The notes under the pieces were generated by a model. That model did no database searches. It saw nothing but the letters and a program-made list of their open reading frames with translations, and had not been told where the DNA came from. Below are positions 16,721 to 26,200 of a DNA stretch of 64,000 bases, one piece after another (the first letter of the stretch is position 1; each line of letters starts with the position of its first letter). This DNA is from JBMYRH01 sp049602155 (GTDB lineage Bacteria; Myxococcota_A; UBA9042; PHBI01; JBMYRH01), in the NCBI GenBank assembly GCA_049602155.1, contig JBMYRH010000028.1, positions 1 through 64,000 on the forward strand. The letters are read 5' to 3'. The position numbers and the translations under genes are program-made.

Positions 16721-18313
16721 TCATTTCTCAATGACGAGGCTGTCGAGGGTCTGCGTCCCGTCCATGGAGTATGCCGTTATCTCCAAGCGCTTACCTTCGA
16801 TCGCGACGTGCACGTAGTTGCCGACATCGCCATGAACCGAGTGGGCCGTCCACCAGTCAGAGCCGTTTGTGTAGGGCGGCGCGCCAAAGGCCCCCGCGAC
16901 GACGTAGACGACGCCCTCGTCGGGCGCGACGACTTCACCGTTATGCACGGGGTGGCTCCGTTCGTAGTTGTGGTCGTGACCAGAGAAGACGAGGTCGACC
17001 CCATAGGCCTCGAAGATGGGGACCCAGTGGGTACGGACCCTCTGGGTAGAGCCATGGTTGGTGCACGCGGAGTAGGCCGGGTGGTGCATCATCGCGAAGA
17101 TCCAGTCGATGTTCGGATCGTCCTGGATGCTCGCCAGGTGCGCTTCAAGCCACGCGGTCTGGGCGACGACTGTGTCCTCAGTGTTCGAGTCGAGGCCAAT
17201 GAAGTGGGCATTGCCATAGGTAAAGCCCCACGCATGCTCCACCATCTCGGGCTCGAGGCCGGACATGATCGGCAGTGCGAACTGCGCGTAATAGACGTTC
17301 GCGAAGACCTCGTGGTTGCCCTGGACAGGCATCAAAGGCTTGGCGGCGAGCAGGGGCCCCATCGCGTCCATCCAGTCGGACCACTCAGGTTGAGTCCCTC
17401 CGTTGGACATGTCCCCGTTGAAGAACCACATGTCGGCCGGCAGCGATAAGAACCCCGGCATATGCTCACGGATCTTATCTGTGCCGCCGCGGCTGTCGCC
17501 CGCCATGACCAGCTCGAATGGGCTGTCGTCACCGGCCACCGGGCCGGTGGTGAAGGTCCCCATAGGGGAGAGATCTGGGGCGATGAACTCCCCGGTCTCG
17601 AGGTCAACGCTCTCCCAGCTCCCGACGCGATATGCATAGGTCGTGTTGGGGCTCAGGCAGTCGAGCAAGACCGTCCAGGTCACCCAGTCGATCTCACCGA
17701 GCTCTTGGCCCAGGAGGCTCTCACGGTAACGCTCCCCGGTGCCCTCCCAGACGCCGGCCTCTGACCAGGCCATCTCAGCGTCTTCTCCCTCGCCGGTCAC
17801 TTGGTCCATCGGAGCCAGCCAGACCCTGGGCACATAAGCGTCCAGGTCAGCCTCGGTGGTCGCCCACTGCAGCGCGATGGTCGTGGCGGGATCCCCTTGA
17901 TAGGTCATGTGCGTATTAAAGGGGACACGGTCAGCGTGCGTGTTCCATGTCACGGGCGCCGTCACGTTCACCCAGGTCGCTGAGGCGAGCTGATGTCCGC
18001 CGCATGGATCGGCTGGTTCGGTGGGGCCCGGGTCAATCGGGGGCTCGGAGGTCGCGTCCTCTGTCGGCTCTGAGGTGGCGTTGCCGTCACGGGTCGCGGG
18101 AGGGCGCACCTGCGTATCAGCCTCACGAGGCTCAGCGGGCTCGCCGGGCTCGCGGTCTTCTCGCTGCGGCGGGGGCTCGTCGGGGCGTGTGCGCTCGTTG
18201 TCATCGTCGAGGGAGGTTGGGTTCCTCTCGGAGGAGATGACCTTCTCTTCAACAGGGCACCCGGCCAGGCTGCCAACCATGAGGGTCGCGAGGACCCATC
18301 GACTCCAATGCAT
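16721..18313 (-). CDS. Metallophosphoesterase lipoprotein, purple acid phosphatase-like
   Basis: An in-frame ATG at 18340 exists, but ATG 18313 gives a normal lipoprotein signal (MHWSRWVLATLMVGSLAGC, lipobox LAGC), so I use it. A Pro/Glu/Arg/Thr-rich linker runs to about residue 95, followed by a fibronectin-like N-domain. The phosphoesterase part has AGDSRGG, FNGDMSNGG, QGNHE, MMHHP and SGHDHNYERS, all dinuclear-metal ligands of the family. The second block is GDMSN, without the Tyr of GDxxY that gives purple acid phosphatases their colour, so the metal centre may differ. The substrate is unknown; the enzyme would sit outside the cytoplasmic membrane. The gene is followed by trhO on the same strand 120 bp downstream. 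Confidence 0.88.
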   Translation of the reverse strand: MHWSRWVLATLMVGSLAGCPVEEKVISSERNPTSLDDDNERTRPDEPPPQREDREPGEPAEPREADTQVRPPATRDGNATSEPTEDATSEPPIDPGPTEPADPCGGHQLASATWVNVTAPVTWNTHADRVPFNTHMTYQGDPATTIALQWATTEADLDAYVPRVWLAPMDQVTGEGEDAEMAWSEAGVWEGTGERYRESLLGQELGEIDWVTWTVLLDCLSPNTTYAYRVGSWESVDLETGEFIAPDLSPMGTFTTGPVAGDDSPFELVMAGDSRGGTDKIREHMPGFLSLPADMWFFNGDMSNGGTQPEWSDWMDAMGPLLAAKPLMPVQGNHEVFANVYYAQFALPIMSGLEPEMVEHAWGFTYGNAHFIGLDSNTEDTVVAQTAWLEAHLASIQDDPNIDWIFAMMHHPAYSACTNHGSTQRVRTHWVPIFEAYGVDLVFSGHDHNYERSHPVHNGEVVAPDEGVVYVVAGAFGAPPYTNGSDWWTAHSVHGDVGNYVHVAIEGKRLEITAYSMDGTQTLDSLVIEK

Positions 18314-18587
18314 CGTCTGCCTCACTGGGTGAACTGACACCTCATCATGAAGTCATCGTCCTAGAGTTTAAAGCCTTCAAGCTCTCGACGCATCGTGTCG
18401 GTCGCCTGGCGGCGGGCCCTGTCCCTGAACTTAGGGCGGATCCCGATCGACGCTCGCCCTTCAGAACAGTCTGGCTGTGCCTAAACTGCACCGATCCGCT
18501 TTGACAGCACGAAGGCGCCTCGACCGCGCTCTGCTGCAAAGGGCAGGGGGCCCAGGATTAGGATGACCAGCCCACACGGCGTCCCGC

Positions 18588-19397
18588 TCAGCTCGCCTCG
18601 ATAGGTTGCTCGTCTGGGAGCGTGGCGCTCGCGCGGCGCTTCAGGGCGCGGGCGATACCCGTGGCCTGCTCGAGGTACGGTGCGACCATCTCCACGGGGG
18701 GGATCAGGGCGGACAGCTCTTCGGGTGACCAGCGGTCGCAGCATGGGCAGCTCGTGCAGCGGTGGGACCAGCTCATGTGGATCCCGACGGCCCCCCAGGC
18801 GGGGAGCAGCTTCGCCATGTCCGGCAGGTGTCGGAAGTTCGAGCGCGTGATCGTGGTGGTCACGTAGACCTTGGCGCCCAGAGATTGGGCATTCCTCATG
18901 CCGATGAGCGCCTGCTCAAAGCTGCCCTCGATGCGGGTAAGCCACTCGTGCAGGGGGGCGATGTGTCCGTGCACCCCGACTGCGAAGACATCGACGCCGG
19001 CCTTCACGAGCTGCCGTGCATACTTTTTGTACGAGAGCATGCGGCCATTGGTCTGGACGACGATGGTCTGAGCCCCAGCGTTCTTGGCCGCTTCGACCCA
19101 CTCGGGGAGCTCAGGGCGCAGGGTCACCTCTCCGCCAGCGAACACCACGACGCGCTTATCGACGTCCGCGAGGTCTGCGAGTACGTCCTCTGAGGAGCGC
19201 TCGCCATCCAGGACGGACAGGTCTCCCTGACAGCAGAATCGGCACGCGTTATTACATGCTGTTCCGCTTCGAATGAGCTGTGCGTTTTTTAGGCCCAGGA
19301 CCACGATCGTTCTCGCTCCGTGTTGGGGGCAGCCTATCAGCGTGTGTCTCGCGGCGACAACATCAACAGGCGAAGGAGTGCTCCGCGCACTTTCCAT
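18588..19397 (-). CDS. Radical SAM protein with extra C-terminal cysteines
   Basis: The 269-residue protein has CNNACRFC (Cys48, Cys52, Cys55; CxxxCxxC binds the SAM 4Fe-4S cluster) and FAGGEVTLRPE, the GGE motif that contacts SAM. A compact CTSCPCC cluster lies near residue 215 and could bind a second cluster, although it is too short for a full SPASM domain. The C-terminus is helical and basic. The gene starts 12 nt after the stop of the lipoprotein methyltransferase gene, so they are probably co-transcribed. No peptide substrate gene or maturation partner is visible nearby. The reaction is unknown. Confidence 0.88.
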   Translation of the reverse strand: MESARSTPSPVDVVAARHTLIGCPQHGARTIVVLGLKNAQLIRSGTACNNACRFCCQGDLSVLDGERSSEDVLADLADVDKRVVVFAGGEVTLRPELPEWVEAAKNAGAQTIVVQTNGRMLSYKKYARQLVKAGVDVFAVGVHGHIAPLHEWLTRIEGSFEQALIGMRNAQSLGAKVYVTTTITRSNFRHLPDMAKLLPAWGAVGIHMSWSHRCTSCPCCDRWSPEELSALIPPVEMVAPYLEQATGIARALKRRASATLPDEQPIEAS

Positions 19398-19409
19398 CGA
19401 CGACGTGTC

Positions 19410-20135
19410 TCAGCGTTGAAAGACCATAAGGTAGTTCTCGTCGAGGAAGGGCGCTGGGGGATCCGGCAGCCGGGTGAAACCAGCGGCCTCGATCTCGGCC
19501 GCGAAGACCGCTTGGTTTGCCCGGACGTGCTCCATCAGGAAGGGGCGCGTTTTACCAGGGATGCGGTGGTAGTCGACCACCACGAAGCGTCCGTCGGGCT
19601 TGAGGGCTTGGCGCATGGTCGCGAGTATCTGCGCCGTGTCCTCGAAGTGATGGTAGGTGTCGCAGGTGAAGATGAGATCGACACCCCCTGCCGGTAACCT
19701 CACGTCTGCGCGCTCCCCCAGCTGAGAGGTGACGTTGGTCAAACCCGCCGCGTCCGCCCGCGCTTGGATGTGCGCGACGAAGGCGGGGGAGATGTCCACC
19801 GCGATGACCCGCCCCTCCGAGCCGACGGCCTGCGACAGGTAGGCGACGAAGAGCCCCGTGCCGGCGCCGACATCTGCGACGACCTGGCCGGGCTCAAGCC
19901 CAAGCACCTCGACAATGGCCTCTCGGGCTCGGTAGACCTCGCGGCTTTCACCCTCGAAGCGCTGGCTCCATGCGTCGATGTCCAAGGTCGCCTTACGAAA
20001 GGGCGCATTGAGGCGCGCAGGTGCCCCGACCGCCCCGGCAGTGTGCGCCGTGGGCACCGCAGCCTCGGGTGTGAGGGCGCCAGTTGAGCCGCAGCCTGAG
20101 GTGAGGAATATGCCGATCAGCAGGAGATGTTTCAT
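19410..20135 (-). CDS. Class I SAM-dependent methyltransferase with lipoprotein signal
   Basis: An ATG further upstream at 20243 is in frame, but ATG 20135 starts a clear lipoprotein signal (MKHLLLIGIFLTSGC, Cys15), so it is chosen. After an Ala/Pro/Thr linker comes a Rossmann methyltransferase: VVADVGAGTGLF (SAM-binding motif I), VIAVDISPAF (motif II acidic residue), DLIFTCDTYHHF and a late RFVVVDYHR strand. The fold needs SAM, which is cytoplasmic, yet the signal predicts export. Homologues with signal peptides do occur in proteobacteria, but their substrates are unclear. It heads a two-gene unit with the radical SAM gene, 12 nt downstream. Confidence 0.85.
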   Translation of the reverse strand: MKHLLLIGIFLTSGCGSTGALTPEAAVPTAHTAGAVGAPARLNAPFRKATLDIDAWSQRFEGESREVYRAREAIVEVLGLEPGQVVADVGAGTGLFVAYLSQAVGSEGRVIAVDISPAFVAHIQARADAAGLTNVTSQLGERADVRLPAGGVDLIFTCDTYHHFEDTAQILATMRQALKPDGRFVVVDYHRIPGKTRPFLMEHVRANQAVFAAEIEAAGFTRLPDPPAPFLDENYLMVFQR

Positions 20136-20358
20136 ACCCCGGGAGAGTGCCGGAAAGGCTGCCTGTGAGCCAGCGCTCTTCGTGAGTGCCATACCGGTCA
20201 GGGGCGTCACCTGCCCTTTCGAGGACACGCAGCGGACCTTCACCCTGGGCGTGTGACCGTGTGAGCTCGCGCGGTCTGGTGGGGCTTAGAGTCACCAGCA
20301 GCACGGCCTGGGCGATCTCGTCTGCACCGATCTGCACGAAAACAAACGGGTGTTAGGT

Positions 20359-20377
20359 TTTGGCATGGGTGTTGCTT
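20359..20377 (+). promoter_or_regulatory. Sigma-54 (-24/-12) promoter
   Basis: The sequence TTTGGCATGGGTGTTGCTT has GG at 20362-20363 and GC at 20374-20375, exactly 10 nt apart, and differs from the TTGGCACG-N4-TTGC consensus mainly at one C-to-T. Transcription would start near 20387, about 29 nt before the ATG of the 30-residue lipoprotein. No activator gene is adjacent. Confidence 0.65.
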
Positions 20378-20415
20378 AAAGGGTCGGCAACATTCACGAC
20401 CTGGAGACCCTCACA

Positions 20416-20508
20416 ATGAAGAAGCACCTCACCATCATCATGTGGCTCGCCATGACCCTCGCATTTCAGGGTTGCATCTACCTCGACTTGAACGACGCGA
20501 TGTACTAG
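20416..20508 (+). CDS. Micro-lipoprotein, 30 aa
   Basis: ATG 20416 opens a 30-codon frame ended by TAG. Residues 1-20 are a textbook lipoprotein signal: KK at the start, a hydrophobic core IIMWLAMTLA, and lipobox FQGC. The predicted mature peptide is only 11 residues (CIYLDLNDAMY). A CTGGAGAC ribosome site lies 8-15 nt upstream and a sigma-54 promoter about 40-57 nt upstream. The size recalls entericidin-type peptides, although the sequence is not theirs. The next gene is on the opposite strand, so the peptide is monocistronic. Signal, ribosome site and promoter together make a real gene likely. Confidence 0.7.
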   Translation: MKKHLTIIMWLAMTLAFQGCIYLDLNDAMY

Positions 20509-20530
20509 GCGGCGGTGAACTGGGCCACGC

Positions 20531-21019
20531 TCAGAGCGGGTTTGTGTCCAGCCAGCCTAGGGTCAAGACGGCCCAGAGCCCGATGAGGATCGCCTCGGCC
20601 GCGTCATGCCGCAGGGAGGTCGGTCCCTTGAGCTCCGACCAACGGATCACCTTGCGCGCTAAGACCTCGGCTTCGGCTTTGGCCTTCACGCCGCTGCGGC
20701 GCTTCCTCGGGATCAGGAGTGTAGAGCGCCACTGCTCGGGGCTGACCCAGTCAAAACCCGCGCCGCGATGCAGCGCCGCCCCCTCCCACATCTCGCCCAT
20801 GCGCCGGTCGCCTTCAACGACGACCCAGGCGAGTGTGTCTAGGGGCTTGATGACCCCCGAGATCCCGCGCTTCAGGCGGTTCATCGAGCCAAAATTGGTC
20901 GAGCGATAGCTCAGGAGTCTCCCACGGCTGTCGTAGAGCGCGACGCCGGCGCGGAGGCCCAAGTCGACGGCCAGCAAGGTCGATCGGTCTGACGGGGGAG
21001 GTGTGGCGCTCGGCAGCAT
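20531..21019 (-). CDS. RuvC-like RNase H-fold protein
   Basis: The frame extends upstream, but ATG 21019 has GAGAGGAGAG ahead of it and precedes the folded part, giving 162 residues. The start LLAVDLGLRAGVALYD matches strand 1 of RuvC/RNase H-fold nucleases, with the first metal-binding Asp in VDLG. VVVEGD supplies an acidic residue at the end of a later strand, and RHDAAEAILIGLWA provides the C-terminal HDxxE/D helix typical of RuvC-like nucleases. It may cleave branched or other DNA. The segment RKRRSGVKAKAEAE is basic and could bind nucleic acid. It converges on the micro-lipoprotein gene. Confidence 0.72.
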   Translation of the reverse strand: MLPSATPPPSDRSTLLAVDLGLRAGVALYDSRGRLLSYRSTNFGSMNRLKRGISGVIKPLDTLAWVVVEGDRRMGEMWEGAALHRGAGFDWVSPEQWRSTLLIPRKRRSGVKAKAEAEVLARKVIRWSELKGPTSLRHDAAEAILIGLWAVLTLGWLDTNPL

Positions 21020-21123
21020 AGGGTGAGCTCTCCTCTCCGTTCGATGCACAGCGTTCACCTTCAGGGTACTCCACTTTGAGGGTGCGGTGGAGGGGGCCGG
21101 CACAGTCAGGGCTGAAGAGAGCG

Positions 21124-21798
21124 TCAATCGAGCCACTTGTGGACGCCACCGTGGGAGCGACAGGCACCTCGTATCGAGTCCGCACACCATAGCGTACCGT
21201 CGTGGCAGCGCGCCATGGGCTTACCTCCGCTGCGGCATGAACGCTGGACGCCCATACCACTCCCATCTGCCGTCATGGCCGAATCCTCGGAGAGGGCCAC
21301 CGCCGCAGCCCCTGCGCAGAGCAATCCGCCGACGACCAGCCCTGCGACCCCTGGACCGTGGACGCCGAAGCACCCCAGAGCGCCGCCAGAGCTTTCTGGG
21401 ATGCGCTTACCAATCGAGCGGTAGTGTTCCCTGCATTCAGCGGTCTTCGTAAGCCCATACACCCCTGACGTGATCGCCGCTGCGCCAATCGCCCCTCCGG
21501 TGACCAAGGGGAGGGCGATCAGCGTAGCGTCTCCAGACTCAGAGAATAGGGCCGCTGCGAGGCCACCCACGAGTCCAGCGCCAATACCGAGCGCGAGGTC
21601 GGTTCCAGCGGCATTGCTGTGGGTTGTGCATGGCTTGTCCGGGCGCATTTTGTCCAATGGCTTGACGCTCATATAGGCACACCCTTGGAGGGTGATTAGC
21701 GCCGCTAATCCGACGGCGAGCAGGTGTGTCTGACGACGATTAGGGCCCTTGCTGGGCGGTCGCTCACTGTCTTGTGAATGTCGTGTGGCATCCGACAT
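21124..21798 (-). CDS. Glycine-zipper lipoprotein with DUF3761-like C-terminus
   Basis: ATG 21798 overlaps the stop of the upstream gene as TAATG, suggesting coupled translation; longer in-frame starts would run back inside that gene. A lipoprotein signal follows a longer charged n-region and ends at lipobox LQGC (about Cys39). Two Gly/Ala-rich hydrophobic stretches (GIGAGLVGGLAAALF and a later GVAGLVVGGLLCAGAAAVAL) could be zipper-type membrane segments. The C-terminus CHDGTLWCADSIRGACRSHGGV resembles the DUF3761 family pattern CxDGTxSxSxxRxGACSxHGGV, with Cys in place of one Ser. Function is unknown; it is likely at the outer membrane with the beta-rich protein encoded upstream. Confidence 0.75.
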   Translation of the reverse strand: MSDATRHSQDSERPPSKGPNRRQTHLLAVGLAALITLQGCAYMSVKPLDKMRPDKPCTTHSNAAGTDLALGIGAGLVGGLAAALFSESGDATLIALPLVTGGAIGAAAITSGVYGLTKTAECREHYRSIGKRIPESSGGALGCFGVHGPGVAGLVVGGLLCAGAAAVALSEDSAMTADGSGMGVQRSCRSGGKPMARCHDGTLWCADSIRGACRSHGGVHKWLD

Positions 21799-22967
21799 TA
21801 GGTCCCCCAGTTGTAGGTGACGTCCAGCCAGGGCAGGACCGGGATGTCTAGGCCGTGGACGCGCACGAGCCCCAAGTCCACGCCCCACTCCTTGCCGGCG
21901 AAGGTCCCCACGAAGCGCAGCGCTGCGGTGTTCACCAGCCCGGCCAGCGAGTCGAAGTCCTGGGCGAGCAGGCTCGGGATGACCCAATGCTCAGTGACGA
22001 GCGCTAAGCCGGGTGAGACGCGAAAGTTGCCCGCGAGCACCAAAACAGGGTCATAAAAGAGGTCGTTGTCCTGATAGACGAAGGGCATCCCGACCGAGAA
22101 TGAGCCGTGAAAGTGTTCACTGCCCCACGTCAGCGTCGTGAAGGCGATCCCTCCACCGCCAAAGACGTCCGCGTCTGCGATGAGTGTGGGGGGGACGAGC
22201 ACGCCGTAGACGCCCGCCGCCCAGTGGAGGTTGTCTGCGATCTGTAACCCAGCCTTCATCCCCATCACGAGGTTGAAGCCCTCCTCCATGAACCAGGTCG
22301 GGATGACGCCACCCACCAAGAGCGTGACATCATCGTGGACTGCGAAGGCGACCTCGGAGAGGCCGAGCTGCTTTTGTGAGAAGTAGCCTTCGCCGACATC
22401 GAGGGTGTACGCGGATGGGGCGAAGAGGTACCTCGTGCGGTTCGGGTCTGGCCGCCAAGTTTTGCGATCGTGGCGGTCCTCGATGTCATGGCCATGTCGA
22501 TTTGCGCGGGGTGCGCGGGGTGCGCTGTTGACGTGGTAACTCGTTGGGGGCCGCGGGTGACGGATCTGATGGATGGGGGGAGGGGCGTCGCCCTGTGGCC
22601 AGGTCTCCACGCTGATGACCTCTGACACCGGGACGCTCAATAAGCGCCCGGCGCCAACTCGCATCAGGACCGCGTAGGGGCTCATCTCAAGGAGCTTGCC
22701 TTCGCTGATTCGACCGTCCCGATGAGTCACTCGGACCATTCGGTCCTTTGGGGCCTGAGGCGGCGTCGCGGATGGGCTCGGCGTTGGCTGCGCCTTAGCA
22801 GCGGGCAAGGGCACATCGCGACGCAGCTCGCCCGGGTGCGGAGGGGAGACCTCTGCAGGTGCGGCCGGCTCTGTAGGCGGTGATACCTCGACCTCTTGAG
22901 CCGAGCTTGATGTCGCGACGAGGAGCAGCGTGCAGAGCGTCAGTCGTGTGTAGTGTGCGCGAATCAT
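21798..22967 (-). CDS. Outer-membrane-type beta-rich exported protein
   Basis: ATG 22967 is chosen over an earlier frame start because it begins a Sec signal (MIRAHYTRLTLCTLLLVATSSSAQ, cleavage after a SSA-type site) with AGGGGC upstream. A Pro-rich stretch (about 25-75) precedes a small SH3-like strand set (VRVTHRDGRISEGKLLEMSPYAVLMRV) that resembles LSM/SH3-type domains in Myxococcota exported proteins. From about residue 175 the protein alternates aromatic strands ending in YNWGT, as in small outer-membrane barrels. No enzyme motif is seen. It is coupled by a 1-nt overlap to the glycine-zipper lipoprotein. Confidence 0.75.
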   Translation of the reverse strand: MIRAHYTRLTLCTLLLVATSSSAQEVEVSPPTEPAAPAEVSPPHPGELRRDVPLPAAKAQPTPSPSATPPQAPKDRMVRVTHRDGRISEGKLLEMSPYAVLMRVGAGRLLSVPVSEVISVETWPQGDAPPPIHQIRHPRPPTSYHVNSAPRAPRANRHGHDIEDRHDRKTWRPDPNRTRYLFAPSAYTLDVGEGYFSQKQLGLSEVAFAVHDDVTLLVGGVIPTWFMEEGFNLVMGMKAGLQIADNLHWAAGVYGVLVPPTLIADADVFGGGGIAFTTLTWGSEHFHGSFSVGMPFVYQDNDLFYDPVLVLAGNFRVSPGLALVTEHWVIPSLLAQDFDSLAGLVNTAALRFVGTFAGKEWGVDLGLVRVHGLDIPVLPWLDVTYNWGT

Positions 22968-23273
22968 AATGGCGAGCCCCTGGATGATCGGGTCGAACAG
23001 CGGGGGCATCGTTGGGTTAGGCTCCCCGCATGGGGGGAGACAGCAAGCGACATGCCAAGCGCGCTGCCGTCGCATCAAACCCTTGCCATGCGTGGTGATC
23101 GTACCCATCAGCGGGGTGCCATCGGAGGCGCGCTGTGACTCCGGCTGTACAGCGGTCTGCACGGTCGGTGTGAATCAGGGTTCACGAGTTCCCGTCTGTG
23201 GGGTGAGACTCAACGTGGCCGCCCTTCGCGCACTGTGGCACCCTCCAGCGGTCCTGACTCAGGAGGACAGCCC
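22968..23273. other. Divergent intergenic region
   Basis: About 306 bp between the divergent outer-membrane-type gene and the propeller/amidohydrolase gene. Both promoters must lie here. AGGAGG-like ribosome sequence marks the right end. I see no convincing -35/-10 pair, palindrome or RNA. Confidence 0.55.
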
Positions 23274-26200
23274 GTGTACCGACCGCTCACGCTCTTCATC
23301 CTCGTCATCACCTTCGGCTTAAGCTCGACCGCCTCGGCCACGACACCGGTTAAGGGAGCTGAGGCCGCCAAGGATGAGCAGGTCCGTGGCAGCGAGGCCA
23401 AGGCGGCGTCCTGGGATGTCGCCCAGCCCGAGGTCTCAAGTCGCATGCAAGAGATCGACGTCAGGCAGGGGACTTGGATGAGCCTCGACGTCAGCCCTGA
23501 CGGCACACAGCTCGTCTTTGACCTCTTAGGCGATCTGTATGTGCTCCCCATCGAAGGTGGAGAGGCCAAGGCGCTCACAACGAGCTTGGCCTGGGACATG
23601 CAGCCCCGCTACAGCCCGGACGGTCGATGGCTTGCGTTCACCAGTGATAAGGGCGGTGCCGACAACATCTGGGTGATGCCGGCTGAGGGTGGTGATCCCG
23701 TCCAAATCACCAAAGAAGACTATCGCCTACTCAACAGCCCTGCTTGGTCACCTGACAGCCTATACATTGTCGCCCGTAAGCACTTCACCTCTCGCAGGAG
23801 CCTCGGGTCGGGCGAGATGTGGCTCTACCACCGCACCGGTGGCAAGGGCGTGCAGATGACCAAGAAGAAGACCAAGCAGAAAGACGAGGGAGAGCCGGTC
23901 TTCTCGCCCGACGGGCGCTACCTCTACTACAGCCGAGATGTCTCACCCGGGGAGACCTTCCGCTACGGCAAGAATTCGGCGGAGGGCATCTACGCCATTG
24001 AGCGTTTGAACCGGGAGACAGGCAGGGTGATTCGCATCGCTGGGGGACCCGGAGGTGCAGCCCGGCCGACCCCATCGCCTGATGGGAAGTGGTTGGCCTT
24101 TGTCCGACGATACGAGGGGCGCACTGGCCTCGTCATCAAAGACTTGAGCAGCGGTGCAGAGCGGCTGCTGCTTCACCCCATCGAGCGTGACCTTCAGGAG
24201 ACCTGGGCGATCCACGGTGTCTACCCGACCTTCGCCTGGACCCCTGACTCTGCGTCTCTGGTCCTCTGGTCCAAGGGGACACTTCACCGCGTGCGCTTGA
24301 GCGATGGCGTCCGCGAAGATATCCCCTTCCACGTCAAGACGACGCGACGGATGCTCACACCGCTGCGGCATCAGGTCGAGGTCGCCCCCGACCGGGTTCA
24401 GGCGCGGATGCTGCGCTGGGTGCGTGTCTCGCCGAACGGGAAGCAGGCCGTCTATCACGCTCTAGGGCACCTCTATATCCAGGACCTCCCCCTCGGCAAG
24501 GCGCGACGCCTCACCCGGCAGAACGACCACTGGGAGCTGTACCCGGCGTTCTCTGCGGACGGTCGTCACGTGGTCTACACGACCTGGGATGACCAGGCGC
24601 TCGGGAGCGTCCGGATGGTCTCGACGCGCGGTGGGAAAGGGAAGGTGATTAGTCGAGAGCCCGGGCACTACATCTCACCTGTACTCTCACCTGATGGCCG
24701 ATATGTCGTTTTCCAACGGGTTGGCGGCGGGTGGCTCACGAGCCCGCGTTGGGCCGAGAAGAAGGGCCTCTTCGCGCTCCCAGTCTCCAAGAAAGGGGCT
24801 GAGACACGCATCAGTCACACAGGCTCGGATGCGCACTTCGGCGCCCAAAGTGACCGCGTCTTCTTCCTCGACAAGGTCGCCAAGCAGGAGCGAGAGCTCC
24901 GAAGCGCCCGGCTTGATGGTCACGAGCTGCGTCACCATGTCGTGAGCGCGGAGGCGATGAGCTTCCGTGTGTCTCCTGACGAGCGCTGGATCGCTTGGCA
25001 AGAGGGGTACCACGTCTGGGTGAGCCCCTTCGTGAGCGCCGGGCGGACATGGCGGCTTGGCCCGAAAGAGAAGGGCCTCCCGAGGGTGCGCGTCTCCAAG
25101 GACTCGGGCTACAACATGGCCTGGTCCGGTGACAGCAAGCGCCTCCATTGGAACCTCGGACCAGAGCTCTTTACGCGGACCTTAGGGGATGACTTTACCA
25201 AGGCTGGGGAGGGTGAGAGCGCGGACTCAGCGCTCCAAGCGCACACCCTGGGCTTCTCTTTTGCGCATGACAGACCTTCAGGAGGTCTGGCGCTTGTCGG
25301 CGCCCGGCTCGTGACGATGGAGGGCGATGAGATCATCGAAGATGGGACGCTCGTCATCGCAGGCAACCGTATCCAGGCGCTCGGTCCTCGCGACACGACC
25401 ACAGTGCCCAAGGGCTTCAAGGTCATCGATGTCAAGGGGATGACCGCGATCCCCGGGCTCATCGACGTGCATGACCACGGGTCTCAAGCTGAGTTCGGAA
25501 TCACGCCTGAGCGTAACTGGCAGCATGACGCGACCTTGGCCTTCGGCGTGACGACGATTCATGACCCATCGAACCACTCTCAGAGCATCTTCGCCGCACG
25601 CGAGCTGATCCAGGCGGGCCTGATGACTGGACCGCGGACCTTCTCGACCGGGACAATCCTCTACGGCGCTGAGGGGGCCTTCCGCTCGCGAGTCAACAGC
25701 CTTGAAGACGCCCGTCAACACTTGAGCAGGATGCAGGCGATGGGGGCGTTCTCAGTGAAGAGCTACAACCAACCACGCCGTAATCAGCGTCAGCAAGTGC
25801 TCCAGGCTGCGCGTGAGCTTGGCATGATGGTCGTGCCCGAGGGGGGGGCGCTCTTCCAGCACAACATGTCCATGATTGTGGACGGTCATACGGGCATTGA
25901 GCACGCCATCCCGATCGCCAACGCCTATGAGGATGTCCTCCAGCTGTGGGCCAAGTCCGAGGTCGGCTATACCCCGACCTTGAACGTGGCCTATGGCGGC
26001 CTAGGCGCCGAGCATTATTGGTACCAAGACAGCGAGGTCTACGCCCACCCAAGGCTTCGTCGCTTTGTCCCTGCGCGGGTCCTGGACGCCCGTGGACGCA
26101 GGCCGGCGACAGCCCCACATCACGAGTGGAACCACATCGACGTGGCGCGCTTCGCCAAGCGCCTGATTGACGCAGGTGGTCGCGTGCAAGTCGGTGGGCA

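Noticed and set aside
20531..21019. RuvC-like gene considered as a transposase fragment
   Set aside because: It is complete with its own ribosome site, has no terminal repeats nearby and fits a RuvC-like fold better.
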